Positions 26,012 through 34,115 of a stretch of 36,613 bases of DNA are shown here, piece by piece; the first letter of the stretch is position 1; each line of letters starts with the position of its first letter. The notes under the pieces were generated by a model. That model did no database searches. It was not told where the DNA came from and saw nothing but the letters and a program-made list of their open reading frames with translations. Origin of the DNA: Lachnospiraceae bacterium (GTDB lineage Bacteria > Bacillota > Clostridia > Lachnospirales > Lachnospiraceae); NCBI GenBank assembly GCA_030524665.1, contig JAUNGL010000016.1:1-36613 (forward strand), in the 5' to 3' direction. Both the position numbers and the translations under genes were made by a program.

Positions 26012-26101
26012 TAACAAGTGTGACCATGTCGGTATCACAGAAGAATAAAAGCGGCACGACCGGGGATAACGGTGGCTGCGGATAAAAATAAGAGGTGTGA
26101 G

Positions 26102-27082
26102 ATGATAGTAAATCAGGATGTATTGATTCCATTATTTGCAGCATTTCTGGTCAGTGTGCTGCTTAGCCCGATTGTAATTCCGTTTTTACAGAGACTGAAG
26201 GTAGGGCAGACAGAGCGTGAAGAAGGCGTGAAGGCTCATCTGAAAAAGGCAGGTACTCCCACGATGGGAGGTCTGATCATGCTGATCAGTATCGTAGTGG
26301 TTTCTCTGTTTTATATCAGGACGTATCCGCGTATCATTCCGGTTCTGTTTCTGGTGCTTGGATTCGGCATTATTGGTTTTCTGGACGACTACCTGAAAGT
26401 GGTGATGCGCCGCTCAGATGGTTTGTATCCGAAGCAGAAGATGCTGGGGCAGTTGATTGTGACTACAGTGTTTGTGGTATATCTCTGGGTTATGGACAGC
26501 GCCAGCCTTGAGATGATGGTTCCATTTTCCCTGTTCGGAGTTGAGACACTTTCGGGTACTACTGTGAAGATTGTAGCGACACCGCTTGTTTATCTGGCTG
26601 TGATCGGTACGGTCAATGGTGTGAATTTCACGGATGGACTGGATGGACTTGCGACAGGAGTGACTACCATTGTGGCAGTTTTCTATACTGTAGTATCAAT
26701 GACGCTGAAGGCAGGAATTGAGCCGCTGACTGCTGCCGTTACGGGAGCCCTGCTTGGTTTCCTTCTTTTTAATGTTTATCCGGCGAAGGTGTTTATGGGT
26801 GATACAGGGTCGCTGGCACTTGGAGGATTTGTGGCAGGAGCTGCTTATATGATGAAAATGCCGTTGTTCATCCCGATCATCGGTCTGATTTACTTTGTAG
26901 AAGTACTTTCAGTTATGATACAGGTGACTTATTTTAAGAAAACCGGAGGAAAGCGCTTCTTTAAGATGGCGCCGATTCACCACCACTTCGAACTCTGCGG
27001 ATGGTCGGAGACGAGAATTGTAACGGTATTTACCGTTATCACGACATTTCTTTGTTTGCTGGCACTCGTTGCAATTGGTTAA
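26102..27082 (+). CDS. mraY: Phospho-N-acetylmuramoyl-pentapeptide-transferase
   Basis: A 326-aa polytopic membrane enzyme (about ten helices) that transfers phospho-MurNAc-pentapeptide to undecaprenyl phosphate to make lipid I. Diagnostic motifs are TPTMGGL, FLDDYLKV (Asp95, Asp96), NFTDGLDGLATG, FMGDTGSLALGG and MAPIHHHFE. ATG 26102 follows AGAGGTG; the upstream GTG 26072 adds residues outside the family. Lipid I should next be glucosylated by MurG, but no murG is in the window. Confidence 0.95.
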   Translation: MIVNQDVLIPLFAAFLVSVLLSPIVIPFLQRLKVGQTEREEGVKAHLKKAGTPTMGGLIMLISIVVVSLFYIRTYPRIIPVLFLVLGFGIIGFLDDYLKVVMRRSDGLYPKQKMLGQLIVTTVFVVYLWVMDSASLEMMVPFSLFGVETLSGTTVKIVATPLVYLAVIGTVNGVNFTDGLDGLATGVTTIVAVFYTVVSMTLKAGIEPLTAAVTGALLGFLLFNVYPAKVFMGDTGSLALGGFVAGAAYMMKMPLFIPIIGLIYFVEVLSVMIQVTYFKKTGGKRFFKMAPIHHHFELCGWSETRIVTVFTVITTFLCLLALVAIG

Positions 27083-27219
27083 TGCGCGCTTATATGCCCG
27101 GAGAGTATACGCCTGTGAAACAGTGCGGAGCACATAAAATTCCGGGATGCCCGAAAGGGATGTCTCCACGGAGGGCAGGTTTCACATATTAAACAGGATA
27201 ATCGTTTGGAGGAACAGAT
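27083..27219 (+). other. Spacer with inverted repeats before murD
   Basis: TGTGAAAC (27114-27121) and GTTTCACA (27179-27186) are perfect inverted 8-mers enclosing a small CCC-GAAA-GGG hairpin. No U-run follows. A structured leader is possible; no known RNA family is recognised. Confidence 0.4.
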
Positions 27220-28578
27220 ATGGAATGGACAGGAAAGACGGTTTTGGTATTTGGTACCGGTATCAGCGGAATTGGGGCCGCAAGGCTGCTGGCAAAGCTG
27301 CAGGCCGATATCGTCCTGTATGATGGAAATACAGAAATTGATGCGGAGAAAGTACTTGCGAAGCTTCCGGAGGGCTGCCATGCAAGAGTCGTTCTCGGAG
27401 AACTTTCGGAGGAAGTGATCGATACTCTGGAATTGGCGGTGTTAAGTCCGGGAGTCCCGTGTGATCTCCCGGTTGTGAACCGGATGAGAGAGGGAGGAAT
27501 CCAGATCTGGGGAGAAGTGGAGCTGGCTTACCGCTGTGGAAAGGGTGATGTTCTGGCGATTACCGGAACGAACGGCAAGACAACTACGACAAGCCTGCTC
27601 GGAGAAATCATGAGAAGCTGCCGGAATGAGGTACATGTGGTAGGAAATATTGGATTTTCCTATACGGAAGCGGCGATGGAGATGACGGAGAAGGCAGTGA
27701 CGGTTGCTGAGATCAGTAGTTTCCAGCTGGAGACAACTGAGCAGTTTGCACCGCGTGTCAGTGCAATCACAAATATCACGCCGGATCATCTGAACCGTCA
27801 TCATACGATGGCGGAATATATCCGTGTCAAGGAACTGATTGCGGCACATCAGAGACCGGAGGATACGTGTGTACTGAATTATGAGGATGAGGTCCTTCGG
27901 GAGTTCGGGGCGAAGCTGCCGGTAAATGTTGTCTGGTTCAGCAGCAGCCGCAGGCTCGAGCGGGGACTTTATCTGGAGGATGAGAAGATTAAGATAGCTT
28001 CAGAGGATGGGATTACGGAGCTCTGTTCTGTGCATGAGCTGAATATCCTTGGATTACATAATTACGAAAATGTAATGACGGCCGCAGCGATGGCGCTCGC
28101 ATACGGCGTTTCCGTGGAAGAGATTCGTCCCGTTCTGCGCAGCTTTCAGGCAGTGGAACACCGGATTGAGTACGTGACTGAGAAAAACGGCGTTGTATAT
28201 TATAATGATTCCAAGGGAACGAATCCGGATGCAGCGATTAAGGGGATTCAGGCGATGAACCGCCCGACGCTGCTGATCGGCGGAGGATATGACAAGAATT
28301 CCTCCTACGAAGAATGGATCCGGGCATTCGATGGAAAGGTGAAATATCTGGTGCTGATCGGACAGACGAGAGAGAAGATTGCTGAGGCTGCGAGAAGCTG
28401 TGGATTCGAATCTATTATTATGGCGGATTCGCTCGAAGAAGCGGTGCATGTCTGTGCAGCAAAAGCAGTGCCGGGAGATGCGGTCCTGCTTTCCCCGGCT
28501 TGTGCAAGCTGGGGTATGTTCCCAAATTATGAAGTGCGGGGACGGCAATTCAAAGAACTGGTACATCAATTATCATAG
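27220..28578 (+). CDS. murD: UDP-N-acetylmuramoylalanine--D-glutamate ligase
   Basis: A 452-aa cytoplasmic Mur ligase that adds D-Glu to UDP-MurNAc-L-Ala. The N-terminal Rossmann-like UDP-binding domain starts TVLVFGTGISGIG; the ATP loop GTNGKTTTT is at 116-124; the central domain has ITPDHLNRH and the C-terminal domain YNDSKGTNPDA. TTGGAGG upstream supports the start. It precedes the reaction of MurE, whose gene lies about 23 kb upstream. ftsW follows 11 bases later. Confidence 0.96.
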   Translation: MEWTGKTVLVFGTGISGIGAARLLAKLQADIVLYDGNTEIDAEKVLAKLPEGCHARVVLGELSEEVIDTLELAVLSPGVPCDLPVVNRMREGGIQIWGEVELAYRCGKGDVLAITGTNGKTTTTSLLGEIMRSCRNEVHVVGNIGFSYTEAAMEMTEKAVTVAEISSFQLETTEQFAPRVSAITNITPDHLNRHHTMAEYIRVKELIAAHQRPEDTCVLNYEDEVLREFGAKLPVNVVWFSSSRRLERGLYLEDEKIKIASEDGITELCSVHELNILGLHNYENVMTAAAMALAYGVSVEEIRPVLRSFQAVEHRIEYVTEKNGVVYYNDSKGTNPDAAIKGIQAMNRPTLLIGGGYDKNSSYEEWIRAFDGKVKYLVLIGQTREKIAEAARSCGFESIIMADSLEEAVHVCAAKAVPGDAVLLSPACASWGMFPNYEVRGRQFKELVHQLS

Positions 28579-28589
28579 GAAGTGGTTTT

Positions 28590-29669
28590 TTGCGTTTCAA
28601 ACCGGGAAAAACAGACGGACTCCTGCTGGCGGCAGTGTTGTTCCTGACGGGATTTGGTCTGGTGGTTCTTTACAGTATGAGCGCATATAATGGGCAGGTC
28701 CGTTTCGGTGACGCTGCCTATTATTTTAAGAAACAGTTTTTTGCCATGACGCTTGGCATGGCAGTGATGTACGGAGTTTCTAGAATCGACTACCATGCAC
28801 TCGAGAGGCTGGCGGTACCTGCATATTTATTGTCATTGCTGCTTTCCGGTGCTGTGCTTCTGGTAGGAGATACCTATAACGGATCTAAGAGATGGCTTTC
28901 GCTTGGCCCGTTATCTTTCCAGCCGGCTGAATATGCGAAGCCCGCGGTCATATTGCTGCTCGCTGCGATGGTCAGCCGTATGGAGAAGAAAAAGAGTGTC
29001 ATTATGATACTGTCAGTGACCGGCATGGTGCTGCCTATTGTGGCGCTGGTCGGTACCAATAACCTGAGCACGGCAGTCATTATTCTCGGGATTGCCGTAG
29101 TCATGATCTTTATTTCCAATCCCAGGTACCTGCCGTTTGTCTGGATTGTGTTGTGTGGCTCCGGGCTGCTTGGTATCTTTTTGAGTCTGGAGCAGTACCG
29201 CCTGGAACGTCTGGCAATCTGGCGCCATCCGGAGCAGTATGAGAAGGGATATCAGACGATGCAGGGACTGTATGCGATTGGTTCCGGTGGTCTGTTCGGG
29301 CGAGGGTTCGGCAATAGCCTGCAGAAGCTCGGCTTTGTGCCGGAGGCGCAGAATGATATGATCTTTTCCGTGATCTGCGAGGAGCTGGGACTGTTCGGTG
29401 CGCTGCTGCTGATGCTGTTATTTCTGCTGCTTTTGTGGAGATTCATGGTGATCTCGACACATGCACCGGATTTGTTCGGTTCCCTGATTGTGGCCGGGAT
29501 TATGGGGCATATCGCGATACAGGTGATTTTGAATATCGCTGTCGTGACCAATACGATTCCGAATACGGGAATCACGCTGCCGTTTATCAGCTTCGGCGGT
29601 ACTTCCGTATTGTTTCTGCTGGCGGAGATGGGGCTTGCACTGTCGGTGAGCAGGTGGAGCGGGGGATAA
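28590..29669 (+). CDS. ftsW: SEDS-family peptidoglycan glycosyltransferase FtsW/SpoVE
   Basis: A 359-aa membrane protein with about ten helices that polymerises lipid II and works with a class B PBP. The SEDS motifs GSKRWLSLGPLSFQPAE and QNDMIFSVICEELG (catalytic Asp256) and the C-terminal NTGITLPFISFGGTS are clear. The start is TTG with AGGAAG upstream. FtsW and the sporulation paralogue SpoVE cannot be told apart by sequence alone; position in the dcw cluster favours the division role. In most clusters murG would follow; here murA does. Confidence 0.92.
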   Translation: MRFKPGKTDGLLLAAVLFLTGFGLVVLYSMSAYNGQVRFGDAAYYFKKQFFAMTLGMAVMYGVSRIDYHALERLAVPAYLLSLLLSGAVLLVGDTYNGSKRWLSLGPLSFQPAEYAKPAVILLLAAMVSRMEKKKSVIMILSVTGMVLPIVALVGTNNLSTAVIILGIAVVMIFISNPRYLPFVWIVLCGSGLLGIFLSLEQYRLERLAIWRHPEQYEKGYQTMQGLYAIGSGGLFGRGFGNSLQKLGFVPEAQNDMIFSVICEELGLFGALLLMLLFLLLLWRFMVISTHAPDLFGSLIVAGIMGHIAIQVILNIAVVTNTIPNTGITLPFISFGGTSVLFLLAEMGLALSVSRWSGG

Positions 29670-29799
29670 AGAAGGTCTTTTGCTGCCCTGAGAGCGGATA
29701 TCAGCGAAGAACAGCAGAATTTTTGTATCCTTTCAGATATACATGCATATACTAGGATATATGGTCTGCCGCAGGCTGCTGCGGAACGGAAACCGGGGG

Positions 29800-31056
29800 A
29801 TGCATTTGAGATATCTGGAAATTAAAGGAGGAAAAAAGCTTGACGGGGACATCAGAGTGCAGGGTTCCAAGAATGCGGTACTGCCGATTCTGACGTCCTG
29901 TATTCTTGGAGGAGGAGTCTGCCGGATCGGAAATTGTCCGCGTATCAGCGATGTAGAAGTGACGCTGGGAATCCTGAAGGCAGTCGGGTGTAAAGTAATT
30001 CAGGAGAAGCATACGGTCTGTGTGGATGCGACGGATGTGTCTGTCTGTGAGATTCCTGCATCCGAAGCATCCCGCACTCGTTCATCTGTGCTGTTTCTCG
30101 GAGCATTAATCGGAAGATGCAGGAAAGCGGTGCTTCCGGTGCCCGGAGGATGTGCGATCGGAGCCAGGCCAGTCGATTTACACAGGAAGGCGCTGGAGAA
30201 ACTTGGAGTGACGTTTTCCGGGCAGGAATCCATGACTGCGGATGGCAGTGGCCTGAGTGGAGCAGTTATCCATCTTTCTTTTCCGAGTGTCGGTGCAACG
30301 GAAAACAGCATTCTTGCTGCCGTACTTGCGCCTGGAACCACTGTGATTGAACAGGCGGCTCAGGAGCCTGAGATCGATGAGCTGATCCATTTCCTGAATC
30401 TGCGAGGTGCCAGAATCCGGCGAAAGAAGGACGGGAGTATTTGGATTGAAGGGGTAAAAGAGCTGTACCCGGTGAAGTATACGATGCAGGCAGATCGGAT
30501 TGTGGTGGGAACATATCTGTTAGGTGCTGTGTCCGCAGGAGGCAGGGTCAGAGTTCTGAACTATCCGAAACATGGGCTGGAGCTTCCAATGGAGCTGTTC
30601 CGGGAAATGGGAGCAGTGGTCCGGATGGAAGAGGAAAGCTGTGAATTGAAGTGCTCGGGAAGACCAAAGGCGCTATCGTATCTTGAGACGGCTCCGTATC
30701 CGGGCTTTCCGACGGACCTGCAATCGCTGTTTACCGCTGTCTTGGCGTGTGCCGACGGCAGAAGCCGTATCCGCGAAACGATATTTGAAAATCGCTTTCA
30801 GATGGTACAAGAGCTGAAAAGGATGGGGGCACAGATCGAAGTATACGGTAATACCGCATGGATTCAGGGAATACCAAGGCTGCAGGGAGCTGAGGTCAGT
30901 GCGACAGATCTGAGAAGCGGAGCAGGGCTTGTACTGGCAGGACTGGGAGCATCAGATGTCACCAGAGTGCGGAATGTGGAATATATTGAACGGGGATACG
31001 AAGATATCTGCAGGGATTTTGGCAGGCTTGGGGCAGATATACAGATGTGCCAATGA
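29800..31056 (+). CDS. murA: UDP-N-acetylglucosamine 1-carboxyvinyltransferase
   Basis: A 418-aa enzyme for the first committed step of peptidoglycan synthesis, adding enolpyruvate to UDP-GlcNAc. The N-terminus has GSKNAVLPIL (catalytic Lys), the loop PGGCAIGARPVDLH carries the active Cys118 that fosfomycin would attack, and FPTDLQS supplies the catalytic Asp. Starting at ATG 29800 (MHLRYLEIKGG) matches family N-termini; in-frame ATG codons at 29743 and 29761 would add up to 19 residues and cannot be fully excluded because the ribosome site is weak. Confidence 0.93.
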   Translation: MHLRYLEIKGGKKLDGDIRVQGSKNAVLPILTSCILGGGVCRIGNCPRISDVEVTLGILKAVGCKVIQEKHTVCVDATDVSVCEIPASEASRTRSSVLFLGALIGRCRKAVLPVPGGCAIGARPVDLHRKALEKLGVTFSGQESMTADGSGLSGAVIHLSFPSVGATENSILAAVLAPGTTVIEQAAQEPEIDELIHFLNLRGARIRRKKDGSIWIEGVKELYPVKYTMQADRIVVGTYLLGAVSAGGRVRVLNYPKHGLELPMELFREMGAVVRMEEESCELKCSGRPKALSYLETAPYPGFPTDLQSLFTAVLACADGRSRIRETIFENRFQMVQELKRMGAQIEVYGNTAWIQGIPRLQGAEVSATDLRSGAGLVLAGLGASDVTRVRNVEYIERGYEDICRDFGRLGADIQMCQ

Positions 31057-31116
31057 TGGAAGAAGCAACAGAAAGAAACAACAGATGAAAGAGACAACAA
31101 ATGGAGAGTATGGGTC

Positions 31117-31995
31117 ATGTACGAATTGATACAAGTTTCAGAGCAAAGCTACTATATTCAAAGCCCTGCCAAAATCGGGCTTGTGAAGCTGAACGATAAG
31201 GATGTCTGCTTAATTGACAGCGGCAATGATAAAGATGCAGGGCGGAAGATACGGAAAATTCTGGACGAAAACGGCTGGCATCTGATTGCCATTTACAATA
31301 CGCATTCCAATGCGGATCATATCGGCGGAAACAAATACCTGCAGGGACAGACCGGATGTAAAATTTATGTGCCGGGGATGGAATGTGATTTTACAAGACA
31401 TCCGGTTCTGGAGCCGGCATTTTTGTACGGCGGATATCCCTGTAAGGATCTGCGGCATAAATTCCTCATGGCACAGGAAAGCGATGCGGAGTACCTGACG
31501 AAGAACGTTTTACCGGAAGGCTTTCAAATGATTTCCCTGCCGGGACATTTCTTTGATATGACAGGATTCCGGACACCGGATGATGTCATTTTCCTAGCGG
31601 ACTGTCTTTCCAGCCGGGAAACGCTTGACAAGTATCAGATTGGCTTTATTTATGATATTGCAGCTTACATAAAAACGCTTGAAATGGTGAAAACACTGGA
31701 TGCCAGGATGTTTGTGCCGGCCCATGCGGCGGCAACAGAGGATATTGCGCCGCTGGCGCAGTTTAACATAGATAAGGTTCTGGAAATTGCAGACCGGATT
31801 ACAGAGATTTGCCGGGAACCGCTCTGCTTTGAAGTTATTTTGCAGAAGCTGTTCGATATGTATGGTCTGACGATGAATTTCGAACAGTATGTACTGGTCG
31901 GCAGCACGGTACGTTCTTATCTTGCCTGGCTGAAGGACACCGGCAGAGTCAGCGCACGGTTCGAGCACTGCATGCTGCTCTGGGAACGGACTTAG
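31117..31995 (+). CDS. Metallo-beta-lactamase-fold hydrolase with variant metal motif
   Basis: A 292-aa cytoplasmic protein of the MBL superfamily; no signal peptide. The metal motif reads THSNADHIGG (from residue 62): the second His of HxHxDH is Asn65, while Asp67 and His68 remain. Further ligands are PGHFFDMTG, FLADCLSS and VPAHAAA. A C-terminal helical segment (about 215-290) resembles the winged tail of LACTB2-like members. The substrate is unknown. It interrupts the usual murA-to-ftsQ spacing, followed 23 bases later by a truncated RpiB-like gene, so both may have arrived together. Confidence 0.8.
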   Translation: MYELIQVSEQSYYIQSPAKIGLVKLNDKDVCLIDSGNDKDAGRKIRKILDENGWHLIAIYNTHSNADHIGGNKYLQGQTGCKIYVPGMECDFTRHPVLEPAFLYGGYPCKDLRHKFLMAQESDAEYLTKNVLPEGFQMISLPGHFFDMTGFRTPDDVIFLADCLSSRETLDKYQIGFIYDIAAYIKTLEMVKTLDARMFVPAHAAATEDIAPLAQFNIDKVLEIADRITEICREPLCFEVILQKLFDMYGLTMNFEQYVLVGSTVRSYLAWLKDTGRVSARFEHCMLLWERT

Positions 31996-32018
31996 AATGT
32001 GAAAACGGAGAAACGATT

Positions 32019-32321
32019 ATGAAAATAGGTGTAATACAGGCCAGTTCACAATCTGACAAAAACGAGCTGCTTTATAATTGTGTTGCCAAAAATGTGAAAA
32101 GGCATGGATACGAAGTGATTAACTTCGGCTGTTTCAAAGAGGAAGCTCAAAAGTATTCATATGTAGAAACATCATTGGAGGTTGGACTTCTTTTGGCGAG
32201 CAAAGCAGTTGATTTTATTGTTACGGGGTGCTCGTCCGGACAGGGAATGATGCTGGCCTGCAACAGTCTGCCTGATGTGATATGCGGATATATTTCAAAT
32301 CCACAGGATGCCTTTCTCTAA
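32019..32321 (+). pseudogene. Truncated RpiB/LacA/LacB-family isomerase
   Basis: A 100-codon frame with the N-terminal half of an RpiB/LacAB-type sugar-phosphate isomerase: MKIGVIQASSQSDKNELLY, then FIVTGCSSGQGMMLACNSLPDVICGYISNPQDAFL, where it stops. Full-length members continue with the rest of the active site and C-terminal helices. Translation of the next 140 bases in the other frames gives nothing like the missing part, so this is a deletion or recombination remnant and not a simple frameshift. A short functional product is possible but unlikely. Confidence 0.7.
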
Positions 32322-32377
32322 GATTAGTGAATCATAACATTAACAATGCTTGCACAGAAATGTATTTCGATTCGTTC

Positions 32378-32406
32378 TTGACATTATGTATATACAAATA
32401 TAGAAT
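32378..32406 (+). promoter_or_regulatory. Promoter with internal palindrome for the RHH gene and ftsQ
   Basis: TTGACA (32378-32383), a 17-base spacer and TAGAAT (32401-32406) make a near-consensus promoter. The spacer contains the perfect 10-bp palindrome TGTATATACA (32387-32396), a plausible operator for the ribbon-helix-helix protein encoded next. Confidence 0.8.
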
Positions 32407-32462
32407 ATGTGTGGAAGAAGACAGTTTCCCTTCATAGATGTTACGATTCAGGGGGTGACGGA

Positions 32463-32657
32463 GTGGCGAAGGTGGGAAGACCAAAAGCAGAAAATCCGCG
32501 TGCGGAGACGATGTACCTCCGTCTGACGGCACAGGAAAAGGACACGCTGGAGAAGTATGCTTCCAAACATGGCCTTAACAAGACACAGGTGGTCGTGAAA
32601 GGCATTCAGGCATTGGTAGACGCAGATGAGAAAGATAATAACAGTGCCATAGGATAA
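32463..32657 (+). CDS. Small ribbon-helix-helix DNA-binding protein
   Basis: A 64-aa protein. After a basic arm (MAKVGRPKAENPR) comes a beta strand (TMYLRLT), then two helices (AQEKDTLEKYASKHG and NKTQVVVKGIQALV), the pattern of Arc/CopG-type repressors. GTG 32463 with GGGGGTGA at 32451-32458 is the likely start; a longer frame from 32409 adds residues that do not fit. Such proteins commonly repress their own promoter as dimers; the palindrome at 32387-32396 is the obvious candidate site. It is not part of canonical dcw clusters and lies 23 bases before ftsQ, so it could influence division gene expression. Confidence 0.75.
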   Translation: MAKVGRPKAENPRAETMYLRLTAQEKDTLEKYASKHGLNKTQVVVKGIQALVDADEKDNNSAIG

Positions 32658-32680
32658 AATGAAAAGGTACGGGTGACACG

Positions 32681-33856
32681 ATGGAGAGAATACGGAGAAG
32701 AAGAAAGCGGATGATGCGGCTGATATCCGTTGCGTTTCTGATGATCGCAGCCGCAGTGATATTACTGGGATTCCGGGTGAGGACAGTGGTTGTTACAGGG
32801 AATACGAGGCATACGGGGCAGGAGATCGCTTCCGGCCTGTCGCATGATTTCCTGACACAGAATACGCTGTATCTTCTGTGGAAATACAGAAAGGAGGATA
32901 TACCGGAAGCACTGCCGTATTTGAATGCTATGAAGATTAAGATGCAGTCGCCATCCAGGATCGAAGTGACTGTAACGGAAAAAGAACCGGTAGGTTATCT
33001 GGATAAAGAGAGCAATATTTATTTTGACAAAGATGGAATGGTATTGGAGATCTCGGATGAGGTGTATGAGGATGTGCCGGTAGTGACCGGGGTTTCCGCA
33101 GGAGAGGCGGTGCTGTATCAGAGAGTTCCGACAGACAGCAGCGCACAGCTTCGTACGATTCTGAGTCTGACACAGCTTTTGAGTTATCAGGAGCTGCGTG
33201 CAAAGGAGATCCGTTTTGGCGAAAATATGGATATCACTGTGACGATCGGCAGTGTGGATGCGGTTCTTGGACAGGATGAGTATCTGGAAGAAAAGATCGC
33301 CAATCTGAGGGCAATTCTGGACTCCATGGATGGCCGTGCAGGGACACTTCATATGGAAAACTTCACCGGCAAAAATGAACCGGTGACATTTACCAATTCG
33401 GATGGCACGGAAGAGACGAATCCGGGCAGCAGTGAAGGAAACAGTTCAGGTGACGAGAATGGCACCGGAGACGGGAACGCGGCAGGCGGAGAAGGCGATG
33501 ACAGCAGCGGTGATGGAGCCGGAGCCGATGATGGTACGGTTTCCGGTGAAGATGGAGCAGGAAGCACTGGCGAGGGAGCCGCACAGGGCGAAGACGGAAC
33601 TGTGGACGAAGGAGCTGCTCAGGCGGGAGAAGGCAGCGGAGAAGCCGGAACGCCGGAGGAAGAACAGCCGCAGTCGACGACGTTTATGGTATTTAATTCG
33701 AGCGGCACGCTGGTATATGATGCACATGTAGTCAATGGCGTCGTTGTGGATGGAAATGGCAATCCGATTGATGGCTGTTCAGTGAACGAGGACGGCAATG
33801 CAGTAGACGCGTACTGGAATGTCATAGACCCTGCAACCGGCCAGTTGGTACAGTAG
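32681..33856 (+). CDS. ftsQ: Cell division protein DivIB/FtsQ with low-complexity insert
   Basis: A 391-aa single-pass divisome protein. A basic N-terminus and membrane helix (about 12-31) are followed by a POTRA domain (about 32-103: VRTVVVTGNTRHTGQEIAS) and the beta domain up to about 235. Residues 240-331 are a Gly/Glu/Asp/Ser/Ala-rich tract without hydrophobic residues, which is unusual for the family. The last 60 residues contain a motif (349-388) shared with the C-terminus of the first PBP of this cluster. Its partners should be FtsL and DivIC. The start is fixed by GGGTGA. Homology is clear for the POTRA part only. Confidence 0.88.
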   Translation: MERIRRRRKRMMRLISVAFLMIAAAVILLGFRVRTVVVTGNTRHTGQEIASGLSHDFLTQNTLYLLWKYRKEDIPEALPYLNAMKIKMQSPSRIEVTVTEKEPVGYLDKESNIYFDKDGMVLEISDEVYEDVPVVTGVSAGEAVLYQRVPTDSSAQLRTILSLTQLLSYQELRAKEIRFGENMDITVTIGSVDAVLGQDEYLEEKIANLRAILDSMDGRAGTLHMENFTGKNEPVTFTNSDGTEETNPGSSEGNSSGDENGTGDGNAAGGEGDDSSGDGAGADDGTVSGEDGAGSTGEGAAQGEDGTVDEGAAQAGEGSGEAGTPEEEQPQSTTFMVFNSSGTLVYDAHVVNGVVVDGNGNPIDGCSVNEDGNAVDAYWNVIDPATGQLVQ

Positions 33857-33880
33857 CGGTAAAAAAAGTGAAAATAGGGC

Positions 33881-33909
33881 TTGATAAATTCAGAAAATAC
33901 CTATATTAT
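33881..33909 (+). promoter_or_regulatory. Promoter of ftsZ
   Basis: TTGATA (33881-33886), a 17-base spacer and TATTAT (33904-33909) lie 25 bases after the ftsQ stop and imply a leader of nearly 200 bases. Confidence 0.75.
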
Positions 33910-33918
33910 AAGAAAGAG

Positions 33919-34074
33919 TACGGTGATACTGGGGAAGGTACAGCTCAGCAGAAAGAGGCACCGTAATATAAGGAAGTGTAATGATGAGTATTCTCCGACA
34001 GATGGGTGCGGGGATAGGGAAACGTTCGCAGGGCTCCTGATATCCTGAACTAGAGGACGGGGTCAGACAGGAGC
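33919..34074 (+). other. Structured 5' leader of ftsZ mRNA
   Basis: TACGGTG (33919-33925) pairs with CACCGTA (33959-33965). Further on, GCTCCTG (34033-34039) pairs with CAGGAGC (34068-34074), enclosing a TCCT/AGGA stem. Neither is followed by a U-run. The function is unknown. Confidence 0.45.
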
Positions 34075-34115
34075 AGGGACAGTTATCTGCTCAGCTACAA
34101 GAAGGAGGAAACACG

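Noticed and set aside
32322-32462. Frameshifted continuation of the RpiB-like gene
   Set aside because: Neither of the other frames downstream encodes the expected C-terminal half, so a simple frameshift does not explain the truncation.
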